A stretch of DNA of 39,428 nucleotides from Agromyces tardus (GTDB lineage: Bacteria > Actinomycetota > Actinomycetes > Actinomycetales > Microbacteriaceae). Below, piece by piece: positions 7,591 through 14,929 of this stretch (position 1 is the first letter of the stretch; each line of letters starts with the position of its first letter). The notes beneath the pieces were generated by a model. It was not told the DNA's origin. It saw nothing but the letters and a program-made list of their open reading frames with translations, and made no database searches. Where the stretch lies: assembly GCF_003710805.1 (NCBI RefSeq), contig NZ_RHHB01000030.1, positions 1-39,428 on the forward strand. The letters run 5' to 3'. The position numbers and the translations under genes are program-made.

Positions 7591-8742
7591 CTACGGCGTG
7601 AGGACGGTGGGCGACCCCACCGGCGCGTCGGCGCCCATCTCCTCGGCGATGCGGTTCGCCTCGGCGATGAGGGTCGCGACGATCTCGGACTCGGGCACGG
7701 TCTTGATGACCTCGCCCTTCACGAAGATCTGGCCCTTGCCGTTGCCGGACGCCACGCCGAGGTCGGCCTCGCGCGCCTCGCCCGGGCCGTTCACGACGCA
7801 GCCCATGACGGCGACGCGCAGCGGCACGCTCATGCCCTCGAGGCCGTCGGTCACGTCGTTCGCGAGCTTGTACACGTCGACCTGCGCACGGCCGCACGAG
7901 GGGCACGAGACGATCTCGAGCTTGCGCTCGCGGAGGTTCAGCGACTGCAGGATCTGCAGCCCCACCTTGACCTCCTCGACGGGCGGGGCCGACAGGGACA
8001 CGCGGATCGTGTCGCCGATGCCTTCGCCGAGGAGGATGCCGAAGGCGGTGGCCGACTTGATGGTGCCCTGGAACGCCGGCCCGGCCTCGGTGACGCCGAG
8101 GTGCAGGGGCCAGTCGCCGCGCTCGGCGAGCATGCGGTACGCCTTCACCATGACGATGGGGTCGTTGTGCTTGACCGAGATCTTGAAGTCGTGGAAGTCG
8201 TGCTCCTCGAAGAGGCTCGCCTCCCAGACGGCTGACTCGACGAGCGCCTCGGGCGTGGCCTTGCCGTACTTCTCGAGCAGGCGCGGGTCGAGCGAGCCGG
8301 CGTTCACGCCGATGCGGATCGAGACATCCGCCGCCTTGGCGCGCTTGGCGATCTCGGCGACCTGGTCGTCGAACTTGCGGATGTTGCCGGGGTTCACACG
8401 CACGGCGGCGCAGCCCGCGTCGATCGCCGCGTAGACGTAGTTCGGCTGGAAGTGGATGTCCGCGATGACGGGGATCTGGCTCTTCTTCGCGATGATCGGC
8501 AGCGCCTCGGCGTCGTCGCGGCTCGGCACGGCGACGCGCACGATGTCGCAGCCCGAGGCGGTGAGCTCGGCGATCTGCTGCAGGGTGGCGTTGATGTTCG
8601 GCGTCGGCGTCGTCGTCATCGACTGCACGCTCACGGGAGCGTCGCCGCCGACGAGCACCTTGCCCACCTTGATCTGGCGGGACTTGCGTCGGGGGGCCAG
8701 GACTTCGGGGACTTTGGGCATTCCGAGATTCACAGCAGGCAC
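7591..8742 (-). CDS. ispG: 4-hydroxy-3-methylbut-2-enyl diphosphate synthase (IspG/GcpE)
   Basis: IspG reduces methylerythritol cyclodiphosphate to HMBPP with a [4Fe-4S] cluster, the penultimate step of the MEP isoprenoid pathway. At 383 residues it has the standard length for the bacterial TIM barrel plus reductase-like domain. The N-terminal barrel shows [19 protein letters not shown] and [10 protein letters not shown]. The cluster-binding cysteines appear as SCPSCGR near residue 280 and [11 protein letters not shown] near residue 315. The GTG start at 8742 lies six bases after TAGACT, and relatives begin similarly with VNLGMPKVP. The pathway partner dxr and the protease rip1, normally adjacent, lie 18 kb away in this window. 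Confidence 0.97.
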   Translation of the reverse strand: MPAVNLGMPKVPEVLAPRRKSRQIKVGKVLVGGDAPVSVQSMTTTPTPNINATLQQIAELTASGCDIVRVAVPSRDDAEALPIIAKKSQIPVIADIHFQPNYVYAAIDAGCAAVRVNPGNIRKFDDQVAEIAKRAKAADVSIRIGVNAGSLDPRLLEKYGKATPEALVESAVWEASLFEEHDFHDFKISVKHNDPIVMVKAYRMLAERGDWPLHLGVTEAGPAFQGTIKSATAFGILLGEGIGDTIRVSLSAPPVEEVKVGLQILQSLNLRERKLEIVSCPSCGRAQVDVYKLANDVTDGLEGMSVPLRVAVMGCVVNGPGEAREADLGVASGNGKGQIFVKGEVIKTVPESEIVATLIAEANRIAEEMGADAPVGSPTVLTP

Positions 8743-8748
8743 CCGTCG

Positions 8749-8754
8749 AGTCTA
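8749..8754 (-). promoter_or_regulatory. -10 element of a leaderless promoter for ispG
   Basis: TAGACT is followed by CGACGG and the GTG of ispG, the same six-base spacing and nearly the same spacer as proS and the plsC-like gene. This gives ispG its own transcript although it was probably once cotranscribed with dxr and rip1. Confidence 0.6.
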
Positions 8755-8806
8755 CGTCCGGCCGGGTGGACGCTTCCTCAATCGAAGGGATGCTTCCGCG
8801 CCCGGC

Positions 8807-8962
8807 TCAGGCGCAGCCGCCGTACACCGGCACCGGCGATCGATCGAGGCGACGGCGGATCCGTCGTCGCACTGCCGGCGCTCCGCTGATGCAGCCGGTC
8901 AGTGCGAGCACGAGGGCGAGGGCACCGGCGGTGGGGGCGCCGGTGCGGCGGGTGCGGGTCAT
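8807..8962 (-). pseudogene. Truncated remnant of a duplicated lipoprotein gene
   Basis: A 51-codon reading frame starts with a signal peptide almost identical to that of the neighbouring lipoprotein at 9097-9828 (MTRTRRTGAPTAGALALVLALTGC against MTRNRRTAALAAGVLALVFALTGC). After the lipobox it is unrelated and basic (RRRIRRRLDRSPVPVYGGCA), with nearly all of the mature domain missing. The ribosome-binding site (AGGAG) is intact. The region upstream is also similar to the region upstream of the intact gene, so this is the decayed copy of a tandem duplication. It could still yield a tiny lipopeptide. Between this remnant and ispG, and for about 130 bases on its other side, I see no other gene. 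Confidence 0.6.
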
Positions 8963-9100
8963 CGGACTCCTGTCGACGCGAGGCGGAGGCATCCGTCCGC
9001 CTCCGTGTCGCGTCATGGCAGCGGTGCGGCGCCACCCGGCACGACCTGTCTGCAACGGTTCCGCGGCCCCTCAGGCAGCCGCTTCGTCGCTCCGGTTCAC
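8885..9100. repeat. Degenerate copy of a tandem duplication (pairs with 9755-9985)
   Basis: The segment resembles 9755-9985 over the lipoprotein signal sequence, ribosome-binding site and upstream DNA. It even contains a relic of the 3' end of the hydrolase gene (GCGGCTGCCTGAGGGGC here, GCGGCCGCCTGAGGGGC at the true hydrolase stop). The duplicated unit therefore included the hydrolase 3' end and the lipoprotein gene. Small insertions and deletions distinguish the copies. Confidence 0.65.
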
Positions 9101-9828
9101 GCGCAGCCGTCCGCCTCCATCTCGGGTGCGCCGATCCACTTCACGGTCGAGCCGTCATCCGAGGGCATGGCGATCACGTTGACGCGGTTCCCGCCCGTCC
9201 AGTCGCTCGGCACCGTCGTGGTGACCGCCTCGATCGACGTTCCCGTGCACGTCGGGACAGCGGCGTCGAATCCCGGCGCGGACTCGGCGAAGGACCACGG
9301 GTCACCGGCTTGCACGCCGCTCACGGAGGAGAGGATCACCCCATCGGCGGCGGGCCCGTCGAAGTACACGGCGAACCGGGGCCAGACGACCCAGTCGTAC
9401 CCCTCCGCCTGACGGCGGACCTCGTCGTAGTTCCGCTCATCGAGCACGAACAGGTCCCATCGGTGCATGACGCCGGCCGGCGAGTGCGCGGTGCCCGCGT
9501 ACGACTGATCGACGGGGGGTGCGCCGAATACCGTGGTCAACGCGGCGACTGCGTCGGACGGCGCGGACATGTAGTCGAAGGTCGCGACGACGTCGCCGCC
9601 GAGCGCACGGAGCTCGAGGCCCTCCGGGCGGGCGACGAGCCCGCCGACCGTTTCGAGTGGAGCCACCGGCTCGGCGGTGGGCGCCGGCGTCGGCGACGCC
9701 GAGGACGTCGCCGGGGACGTCGCGGCGGTGGGGCCGGCCGACGGTGAGCCGGCGACGCATCCGGTCAGTGCGAACACGAGGGCGAGGACACCGGCGGCGA
9801 GGGCGGCGGTGCGGCGGTTGCGGGTCAT
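9097..9828 (-). CDS. Predicted lipoprotein of unknown function
   Basis: This 243-residue secreted lipoprotein begins MTRNRRTAALAAGVLALVFALTGC, a classic type II signal peptide with lipobox LTGC. A Ser/Thr/Ala/Pro linker follows up to about residue 55. The mature domain contains segments such as GGLVARPEGLELRALGG, HRWDLFVLDERNYDEVRRQA and GYDWVVWPRFAVYFDG, and ends MEADGCA. I do not recognise the family. Two cysteines (PTCTGTS and the C-terminal DGCA) may form a disulphide. A GGGAG ribosome-binding site precedes the ATG. It lies 118 bases downstream of the alpha/beta hydrolase gene on the same strand. A decayed duplicate lies immediately downstream. Confidence 0.75.
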   Translation of the reverse strand: MTRNRRTAALAAGVLALVFALTGCVAGSPSAGPTAATSPATSSASPTPAPTAEPVAPLETVGGLVARPEGLELRALGGDVVATFDYMSAPSDAVAALTTVFGAPPVDQSYAGTAHSPAGVMHRWDLFVLDERNYDEVRRQAEGYDWVVWPRFAVYFDGPAADGVILSSVSGVQAGDPWSFAESAPGFDAAVPTCTGTSIEAVTTTVPSDWTGGNRVNVIAMPSDDGSTVKWIGAPEMEADGCA

Positions 9829-9985
9829 CGGGCTCCCTGTCGTGACGAAGCGGAGGAGTCCATCCGCCTCCGATCCACAGCATGGCAGGAGGACGATGCC
9901 GTTCGACGCCGCCCCGCACAACGGATCCGCAACGGATCCGAGCCCCTCAGGCGGCCGCTGCGTCGCTCGCGTCGAGATGCGCGAG
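9755..9985. repeat. Intact copy of a tandem duplication (pairs with 8885-9100)
   Basis: This copy spans the signal-peptide codons and promoter region of the intact lipoprotein gene and the last codons of the alpha/beta hydrolase gene. It is the apparent source of the degenerate copy described at 8885-9100. Confidence 0.6.
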
Positions 9986-11029
9986 CAGCGCCTCGCGGAA
10001 CTGCTCGGGGCACTCCAGGTGCGGCGAGTGCCCGCAGTCGGGGAGCTCGACCTCGGTGTACCGGCCGCCGTGCGCGCGATAGCGGTCGAGCACGGCACGC
10101 GTCTGGGTGACCATCGGCTGCGGCGGCGCGGCATCCGCCCCCGGCCAGCCCGGGATCACGCCCATGGCTCCGAGCTGGTTGAGGTCGAACAGCGACGTGT
10201 CCGAGACGATGACGTCGTCGGCGCCGTGGATCCAGAGGATCGGCGGCTTCGCCGCGAGGTGCGCGATGCCGCTCACGTCGAAGTGCATCGGCGCCATCGT
10301 GTTGAGCACGCCGCGGTCGCCGGGCGCGAACCCGGGCCAGTTCTCGGACGGCTTCGCGTCGCCGGGGTAGTTGCCCTCGCCGACGGCCGTCGTGAGCATC
10401 GACTCGACCCAGAGGTCGTCGTGCTCGCTCGTGAACGGCGGCTTCACGTAGGTCTGCAGGTAGACGGACCGGGGCGATGAGGACGCATCGGCGGTGCGGT
10501 CGCCGTCGCGGAGCCGCGCGACGAAGTCGGGATTCGCTCCCCCGCCGCCCGAGCCCGCGGCATCCGGTGTGACCAGCCGGCCGTCGGCCCCCGCCGTGCC
10601 GCCGAAGCCGTACGGCGACACGGGGTTCACGAGCGTGACGGATGCCACTGGCACGGCGTGCTCCAGCAGGCACTGCAGCACGACGCCGCCGCCCATGCTC
10701 CAGCCGACCACGTGCACCGTGTCGAGCCGCAGCGCCTCGATGACCGATGCGAGGTCCTCGGCGTAGTCGCCCAGCCCCCGGGTCGCGTCCACGGGGAGCG
10801 TGTCGCTCCCGCCGAAGCCGCGCAGGTCGAGCGCGAGCGCCCGCACGTCGGCGGGGAGGGCGAGCATCGTCGGCTGCCAGAACAGCGACGACGACACGTT
10901 GCCGTGCACGAACAGCACGCTGCGCGGGTCGTGAGTCGCGGCATCCGCAGGGCGTTCGAGCACCTGGGCGGTGTACCGGGGGGTGCTGACGCGGTGGGCG
11001 GTGATGCCGGCGAGGAGGGTGTCGACCAT
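9947..11029 (-). CDS. Alpha/beta hydrolase, end of the 3-hydroxybutyrate operon
   Basis: This is a 360-residue serine hydrolase of the alpha/beta fold. The oxyanion-hole HGN motif lies at residues 42-44 (LFVHGNVSSSLFWQP). The nucleophile elbow GWSMGG places the catalytic Ser at 111. A late Asp (WIHGADDVIVS) and His (DCGHSPHLECPEQF) complete the triad. The insertion between the elbow and the Asp is long and contains a GSGGGGA stretch, a probable cap domain. It lacks a signal peptide and is expected to be cytosolic. It follows scoB by 140 bases that contain three copies of a hairpin repeat, so it may be a separately regulated end of the operon. An ester or oligo(3-hydroxybutyrate) substrate is plausible but unproven. 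Confidence 0.8.
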   Translation of the reverse strand: MVDTLLAGITAHRVSTPRYTAQVLERPADAATHDPRSVLFVHGNVSSSLFWQPTMLALPADVRALALDLRGFGGSDTLPVDATRGLGDYAEDLASVIEALRLDTVHVVGWSMGGGVVLQCLLEHAVPVASVTLVNPVSPYGFGGTAGADGRLVTPDAAGSGGGGANPDFVARLRDGDRTADASSSPRSVYLQTYVKPPFTSEHDDLWVESMLTTAVGEGNYPGDAKPSENWPGFAPGDRGVLNTMAPMHFDVSGIAHLAAKPPILWIHGADDVIVSDTSLFDLNQLGAMGVIPGWPGADAAPPQPMVTQTRAVLDRYRAHGGRYTEVELPDCGHSPHLECPEQFREALLAHLDASDAAAA

Positions 11030-11056
11030 GACGGGGTGGTGTCCTTTCGAGTTGCG

Positions 11057-11182
11057 GGAGGTGGGGTCTCGATACGCGCTTCGCGCTACTCGACCGGCGG
11101 AGGTGGGGTCTCGATACGCGCTTCGCGCTACTCGACCGGCGGCGGTGGGGTCTCGATACGCGCTTCGCGCTACTCGACCGGC
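11057..11182. repeat. Three tandem 42-bp copies of a hairpin repeat
   Basis: Three near-identical copies start at 11057, 11099 and 11141 with a period of exactly 42 bases. Each contains GGTCTCGATACGCG followed by CTTCGCGCTACTCGACC. Each can fold as an imperfect hairpin (TCGA, TA and GCGC pairing around a TTC loop). The third copy supplies the final codons and stop of scoB (GTC GAG TAG). Similar short palindromic elements are, from my general knowledge, frequent between genes in Microbacteriaceae. They may terminate transcription or stabilise the scoB mRNA end. Confidence 0.85.
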
Positions 11183-11826
11183 CGCGCGACCACGGCGGCG
11201 GTGTCGAGCGGGGGTTCGGTGGCGGCGACCACCTCGTCGACGGTGACGCCGGGTGCGCACTCGACGAGCTTCAGCCCGTCGGGGGTCACGTCGATGACGG
11301 CCAGGTCGGTGATGATGCGATCGACGACGCCCCGGCCGGTGAGCGGCAGCGAGCACGCGTTCACGATCTTCGGCGAGCCGTCCTTCGCGACGTGCTCCAT
11401 GAGCACGATGCGGCGGCGAGCGCCGTGCACGAGGTCCATCGCGCCACCCGGGCCCTTGACCATCTTCCCCGGGATCATCCAGTTCGCCAGGTCGCCCGTG
11501 GCGGAGACCTGCATCGCCCCGAGGATCGCCGCGTCGACCTTGCCGCCGCGGATCATGCCGAAGCTCGTCGCGGAGTCGAAGTACGCCGAGCCCGGCAGCA
11601 CCGTCACGGTCTCCTTGCCGGCGTTGATGAGGTCGGGGTCGACCTCGGCCTCGGTCGGGTACGGCCCGACGCCGAGGATGCCGTTCTCCGACTGCAGCAC
11701 GACCGTCACGCCCTCGGGCACGTAGTTCGGCACGAGGGTCGGCAGGCCGATGCCGAGGTTGACGTACGAGCCGTCGGCGAGCTCCCTCGCGGCCCGCGCG
11801 GCCATCTCGAATCGGGTGAGTGCCAT
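11170..11826 (-). CDS. scoB: 3-oxoacid CoA-transferase, subunit B
   Basis: Subunit B of the SCOT/AtoA/PcaJ family transfers CoA from succinyl-CoA or acetyl-CoA to acetoacetate or another 3-oxoacid. The 218-residue protein carries the catalytic SENGILG motif with the active-site Glu at residue 47, preceded by [18 protein letters not shown]. It also has [20 protein letters not shown] and [12 protein letters not shown], both typical of the family. It starts one base after the scoA stop, so the subunits should be made together. Next to a 3-hydroxybutyrate dehydrogenase, acetoacetate is the most likely substrate; 3-oxoadipate is the alternative, but no protocatechuate genes are nearby. Its last codons and stop come from a hairpin repeat. 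Confidence 0.93.
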   Translation of the reverse strand: MALTRFEMAARAARELADGSYVNLGIGLPTLVPNYVPEGVTVVLQSENGILGVGPYPTEAEVDPDLINAGKETVTVLPGSAYFDSATSFGMIRGGKVDAAILGAMQVSATGDLANWMIPGKMVKGPGGAMDLVHGARRRIVLMEHVAKDGSPKIVNACSLPLTGRGVVDRIITDLAVIDVTPDGLKLVECAPGVTVDEVVAATEPPLDTAAVVARPVE

Positions 11827-11827
11827 G

Positions 11828-12601
11828 TCAGTTCCCCTCTCGCACGGTGCGGCGTTCGATGCGCTTCTCGATGTCGGTGCCCACCTCGACGACGCGGTCG
11901 ACGAAGATGCCGGGCAGGTGCACGTGGTCGGGGTCGATCTCGCCGGGCTCGACGAGTTGTTCGACCTGGGCGATGCACACCCGCCCGGCCATCGCCGCGA
12001 GCGGCGAGAAGTTGCGGGCCGACTTGTCGAACACGAGGTTGCCGTGCCGGTCGCCCCGCAGGGCGTGCACGAGCGCGAAGTCGGTCGTGATGGCCTCCTC
12101 GAGCACGAACTCGCGCTCCTCGCCGCGCACCGTGAAGGACTGCACGGGCTTGGCGGGGCTCGCGACGGCGATGGTGCCGTCGGCGTGGTAGCGGCGCGGC
12201 AGTCCGCCCTCGGCGACCTGGGTGCCCACGCCCGTCTGCGTGTAGAACGCGGCGATGCCGGCGCCGCCGGCGCGGAGCTTCTCGGCGAGCGTGCCCTGCG
12301 GCGTGAGCTCGAGCTCGAGTTCGCCCGAGAGGTACTGCCGCTCGAACTCCTTGTTCTCCCCCACGTACGACGACGTCATCTTGCGGATGAGCCCGGCGCC
12401 GAGCAGCACGCCCAGCCCCCAGTCGTCGACGCCGCAGTTGTTCGAGACGACCGAGAGCTCGCCCACCCGGCGTTCGAGCAGCGCCTGGATGAGCACCATC
12501 GGGATGCCGCAGAGGCCGAAGCCCCCCACGGCCAGCGAGGCCCCTTGCGGGATGTCGGCGACCGCCTCGTGGGCGGAGCCGATCGTCTTGTCGAGTGTCA
12601 T
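11828..12601 (-). CDS. scoA: 3-oxoacid CoA-transferase, subunit A
   Basis: Subunit A of the same heteromeric CoA-transferase is 257 residues. The family's glycine-rich CoA-binding region is evident at residues 20-40 ([21 protein letters not shown]). It is followed by [36 protein letters not shown] and [20 protein letters not shown], all conserved in ScoA/AtoD-type subunits. The ATG overlaps the stop of the upstream hydrolase gene (ATGA), and scoB begins directly after it, so translation is tightly coupled. Together the two subunits would convert acetoacetate to acetoacetyl-CoA, the substrate of the thiolase encoded at 21357. Confidence 0.94.
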   Translation of the reverse strand: MTLDKTIGSAHEAVADIPQGASLAVGGFGLCGIPMVLIQALLERRVGELSVVSNNCGVDDWGLGVLLGAGLIRKMTSSYVGENKEFERQYLSGELELELTPQGTLAEKLRAGGAGIAAFYTQTGVGTQVAEGGLPRRYHADGTIAVASPAKPVQSFTVRGEEREFVLEEAITTDFALVHALRGDRHGNLVFDKSARNFSPLAAMAGRVCIAQVEQLVEPGEIDPDHVHLPGIFVDRVVEVGTDIEKRIERRTVREGN

Positions 12602-13521
12602 GGTGCGACCTCCTTGTCGGCAGCGGTGACGGATGCCGCGACGCGCCCCTCGGCGAGCCGCGTGGCGAGCACGGACACCACGTGGCCCGCGCCCTCCTCC
12701 GTCATGATGATCGTGTAGTGGTTCACGTCGGGGACCTCGTGGCGCCGGAGCGTCGGCATCCGGCGCTCCCATTCGTCGACGTGCTCGGGCGGATAGAGGG
12801 CCTCGGGCTGGTCGAGGAGCCCGCGCTGCGCCCGGAGGAAGTCCACGGGGCCCGGGAGCCCCAGGAGTTCCTCGAGGTAGCCGTCGGATCCGTCGAGCTC
12901 GAGCACGTTGACGGCCACGGCGTCGGGGTTCGCCGACGGGCGGAGGGCGGGCGGCTCGCCGTCGAGGTCGTAGGCGACGTAGTCGGCGATCGCGTCGTTC
13001 CACGCGGGCCCGAGCGCCGGATGCCGCCGCCAGAAGCCGGCGTAGGCGTCGGCATCGGGGAAGGTCATCGCGAGCCGCTCCAGCGCGGGACCGAGCGTGG
13101 CCTGTGCGACCTGGTCGGCCGCGAGGCCCTCGGGGTGCGGGATGGGCAGGCCGCCGTCGATGAGCACGACGCCCGCGACCCGGTCGGGGTGGGCGGCCGC
13201 GAAGCGCACGGTGACGAACGCCCCCATGGAGTGGCCGACGACGAGCGCGCGGTCGACGCCGAGGCCGTCGAGGAGGTACGCGAGGTCGTCGGCATGGTCG
13301 CGCAGCGTGTACGGCCCCGGGAGTCCGTTCGAGCGGCCGCGCCCCCGCAGGTCGGGGGCGACGACGCGCGCGTCGAGCGCCTCGGCGACCGGCCGCCAGG
13401 ACCGGTGGGTGGCGGTGATGCCGTGCACGGCGAGGAGCGGGAGGCCGGCGGCATCCGCTCGCCACTGCCCGCCCGCGAGCGAGCCGCCGCGGACCGGCAC
13501 CGAGAAGGGCGTGAGGGTCAT
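12598..13521 (-). CDS. Alpha/beta hydrolase between bdhA and scoA
   Basis: This is a 307-residue alpha/beta-fold hydrolase. The oxyanion-hole segment AVHGITATHRSW is at residues 31-42, the DLRGRGRS motif at 57-64, and the nucleophile elbow GHSMGA puts the catalytic Ser at 98. The triad His is in PDVNHYTIIM near the C-terminus. No signal peptide is present. It overlaps both neighbours by four bases (ATGA on each side), so it is an integral member of the operon. Its place between 3-hydroxybutyrate dehydrogenase and the CoA-transferase suggests it releases 3-hydroxybutyrate from an ester or dimer taken up by the encoded transporter. A thioesterase or unrelated ester role is also possible. Confidence 0.82.
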   Translation of the reverse strand: MTLTPFSVPVRGGSLAGGQWRADAAGLPLLAVHGITATHRSWRPVAEALDARVVAPDLRGRGRSNGLPGPYTLRDHADDLAYLLDGLGVDRALVVGHSMGAFVTVRFAAAHPDRVAGVVLIDGGLPIPHPEGLAADQVAQATLGPALERLAMTFPDADAYAGFWRRHPALGPAWNDAIADYVAYDLDGEPPALRPSANPDAVAVNVLELDGSDGYLEELLGLPGPVDFLRAQRGLLDQPEALYPPEHVDEWERRMPTLRRHEVPDVNHYTIIMTEEGAGHVVSVLATRLAEGRVAASVTAADKEVAP

Positions 13522-14264
13522 CGTGCGCTCCATCCGCCGTCCATCGTGTAGCTCGCACCAGTGACCATGCGGGCGTCGTCGCCCGCGAGCCAGCGCACGA
13601 GGCTCGCGACCTCGGTGGGCTCCACGAGGCGCTTGATCGCGGACTCGGTGAGCATGACCTTCTCGACCACGTCCTCCTCGGGGATGCCGTGCAGCCTGGC
13701 CTGGTCGGCGATCTGCTTCTCGACGAGCGGGGTGCGCACGTAGCCGGGATTCACGCAGTTCGAGGTCACGCCGTGCGGGCCGCCCTCGAGTGCCGTGACC
13801 TTCGACAGGCCCTCGAGTCCGTGCTTGGCCGATACGTACGCCGCCTTGTACGGCGACGCGCGCAGGCCGTGCACGCTCGACACGTTGATGACGCGCCCGA
13901 AGCCGCGCTCGTACATGCCGGGCAGCGCGGCCCGGATGAGCAGGAACGGCGCCTCGAGCATGACGCGCAGGAGGAGCGAGAACCGCTCGGGCTCGAACTC
14001 CTCGATGGGTCGCACGTGCTGCAGGCCGGCGTTGTTCACGAGGATGTCGACGTCGAGCTCGTGCTCGGCAAGCGCCGCGGTGTCGCCCAGGTCGACCGCC
14101 CACGCGTCGCCGCCGAGGCGCTCGGCCACCCCGCGGGCGGCGTCGCCGTTCAGGTCGGCGATCGTCACGTGCGCCCCCGCGCCCGCGAGCGCCTCGGCGC
14201 AGGCGAGGCCGATGCCGCTCGCCCCGCCGGTCACGATCGCACGGCGCCCCGTGAGCTCCGTCAT
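13518..14264 (-). CDS. bdhA: 3-hydroxybutyrate dehydrogenase (SDR family)
   Basis: This short-chain dehydrogenase is predicted to oxidise (R)-3-hydroxybutyrate to acetoacetate with NAD. It has 248 residues. The cofactor motif TGGASGIG is at 12-19 and NNAG at 77-80. The catalytic residues are Ser130 (INVSSVHG), Tyr143 and Lys147 (YVSAK). The substrate-specific loop is what distinguishes the subfamily: CVNPGYVRTPLVEKQIADQA, then HGIPEEDVVEKVML and a C-terminal MDGGWSAR, all very like characterised 3-hydroxybutyrate dehydrogenases. It has a GGAGG ribosome-binding site and overlaps the TetR gene upstream and the hydrolase gene downstream by four bases each. Confidence 0.9.
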   Translation of the reverse strand: MTELTGRRAIVTGGASGIGLACAEALAGAGAHVTIADLNGDAARGVAERLGGDAWAVDLGDTAALAEHELDVDILVNNAGLQHVRPIEEFEPERFSLLLRVMLEAPFLLIRAALPGMYERGFGRVINVSSVHGLRASPYKAAYVSAKHGLEGLSKVTALEGGPHGVTSNCVNPGYVRTPLVEKQIADQARLHGIPEEDVVEKVMLTESAIKRLVEPTEVASLVRWLAGDDARMVTGASYTMDGGWSAR

Positions 14265-14929
14265 GCTTCCTCCTCGTTCGTCGTTCCCCAGTCGGGGCGT
14301 CCCAGCGCGCCGCCGATGAACCGCATCATCTCGTCGAGCACGTGCTCGGGCACGGCGCTCGTGCCCGAGGCCGTCGGGTCGGCGCCGTCGCCCGGCTCGC
14401 CGTTCGCGGCGTCGCCCCACAGCACCCAGCGCATGCCGATCATCTCGCCGACCCCCATGAGCGCCCATGCGGCGACGGTGGGGTCGATGTCGCCGATCTC
14501 GCCGTCCTCCTGGGCCTGGGTCAGGCCGTCGATGTAGCCCTCGACGATGCGCGTGTAGTGCATCCGCAGCGCCTCGGGCGAGACGAACTCCGCCTCGCGC
14601 ACCACCCGGTACAGGGCGGGATGCTCCGCCGTGAATCGGAAGAACGCCGCGAATCCCGCGCGCTCCGCCGCCAGCCGGGTGCCGGCCCCGCGGGCGCCTT
14701 CGCTCATCGCGAGGCGCACCCGGTGGTTGAGGTCCTCGACGAGCTCGTTGAACACGTCGAGCTTCGAGTCGAAGTAGAGGTAGAAGGTTCCCTGGCCCAC
14801 GCCCGCCCGCTCGGTGATGCGCGAGACGGATGACTCGGTGTAGCCGTGCGCGGCGAACTCGTGCTCGGCGGCCTCGAGCAGCTTGCGGCGGGTCTTCTCG
14901 CCGCGGGCCGTGCGGGGTGCGGCGCTCAC
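14261..14929 (-). CDS. TetR/AcrR-family regulator of the 3-hydroxybutyrate locus
   Basis: This is a 222-residue predicted repressor. The helix-turn-helix domain spans about residues 10-58 (TRRKLLEAAEHEFAAHGYTE, then ITERAGVGQGTFYLYFDSKLD). A C-terminal ligand domain follows (FFRFTAEHPALYRVVREAEF, then VAAWALMGVGEMIGMRWVLW). This resembles TetR proteins that answer to acyl-CoAs or short acids, although the ligand is not known. The GTG start at 14929 overlaps the acyl-CoA ligase stop (GTGA), and its own stop overlaps bdhA. Lying inside the operon, it probably controls the shared palindromic region at 21272-21291. A tail rich in Glu (NEEEA) ends the protein. Confidence 0.88.
   Translation of the reverse strand: MSAAPRTARGEKTRRKLLEAAEHEFAAHGYTESSVSRITERAGVGQGTFYLYFDSKLDVFNELVEDLNHRVRLAMSEGARGAGTRLAAERAGFAAFFRFTAEHPALYRVVREAEFVSPEALRMHYTRIVEGYIDGLTQAQEDGEIGDIDPTVAAWALMGVGEMIGMRWVLWGDAANGEPGDGADPTASGTSAVPEHVLDEMMRFIGGALGRPDWGTTNEEEA

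Noticed and set aside
8778..9035. Alternative 85-codon leftward frame over the lipoprotein remnant
   Set aside because: It lacks the signal peptide frame and ribosome-binding site, and its sequence is Arg/Pro/His-rich noise.
11057..11182. CRISPR array
   Set aside because: Only three units with a 42-base period and no unique spacers between them; the whole unit repeats, and no cas gene is present.
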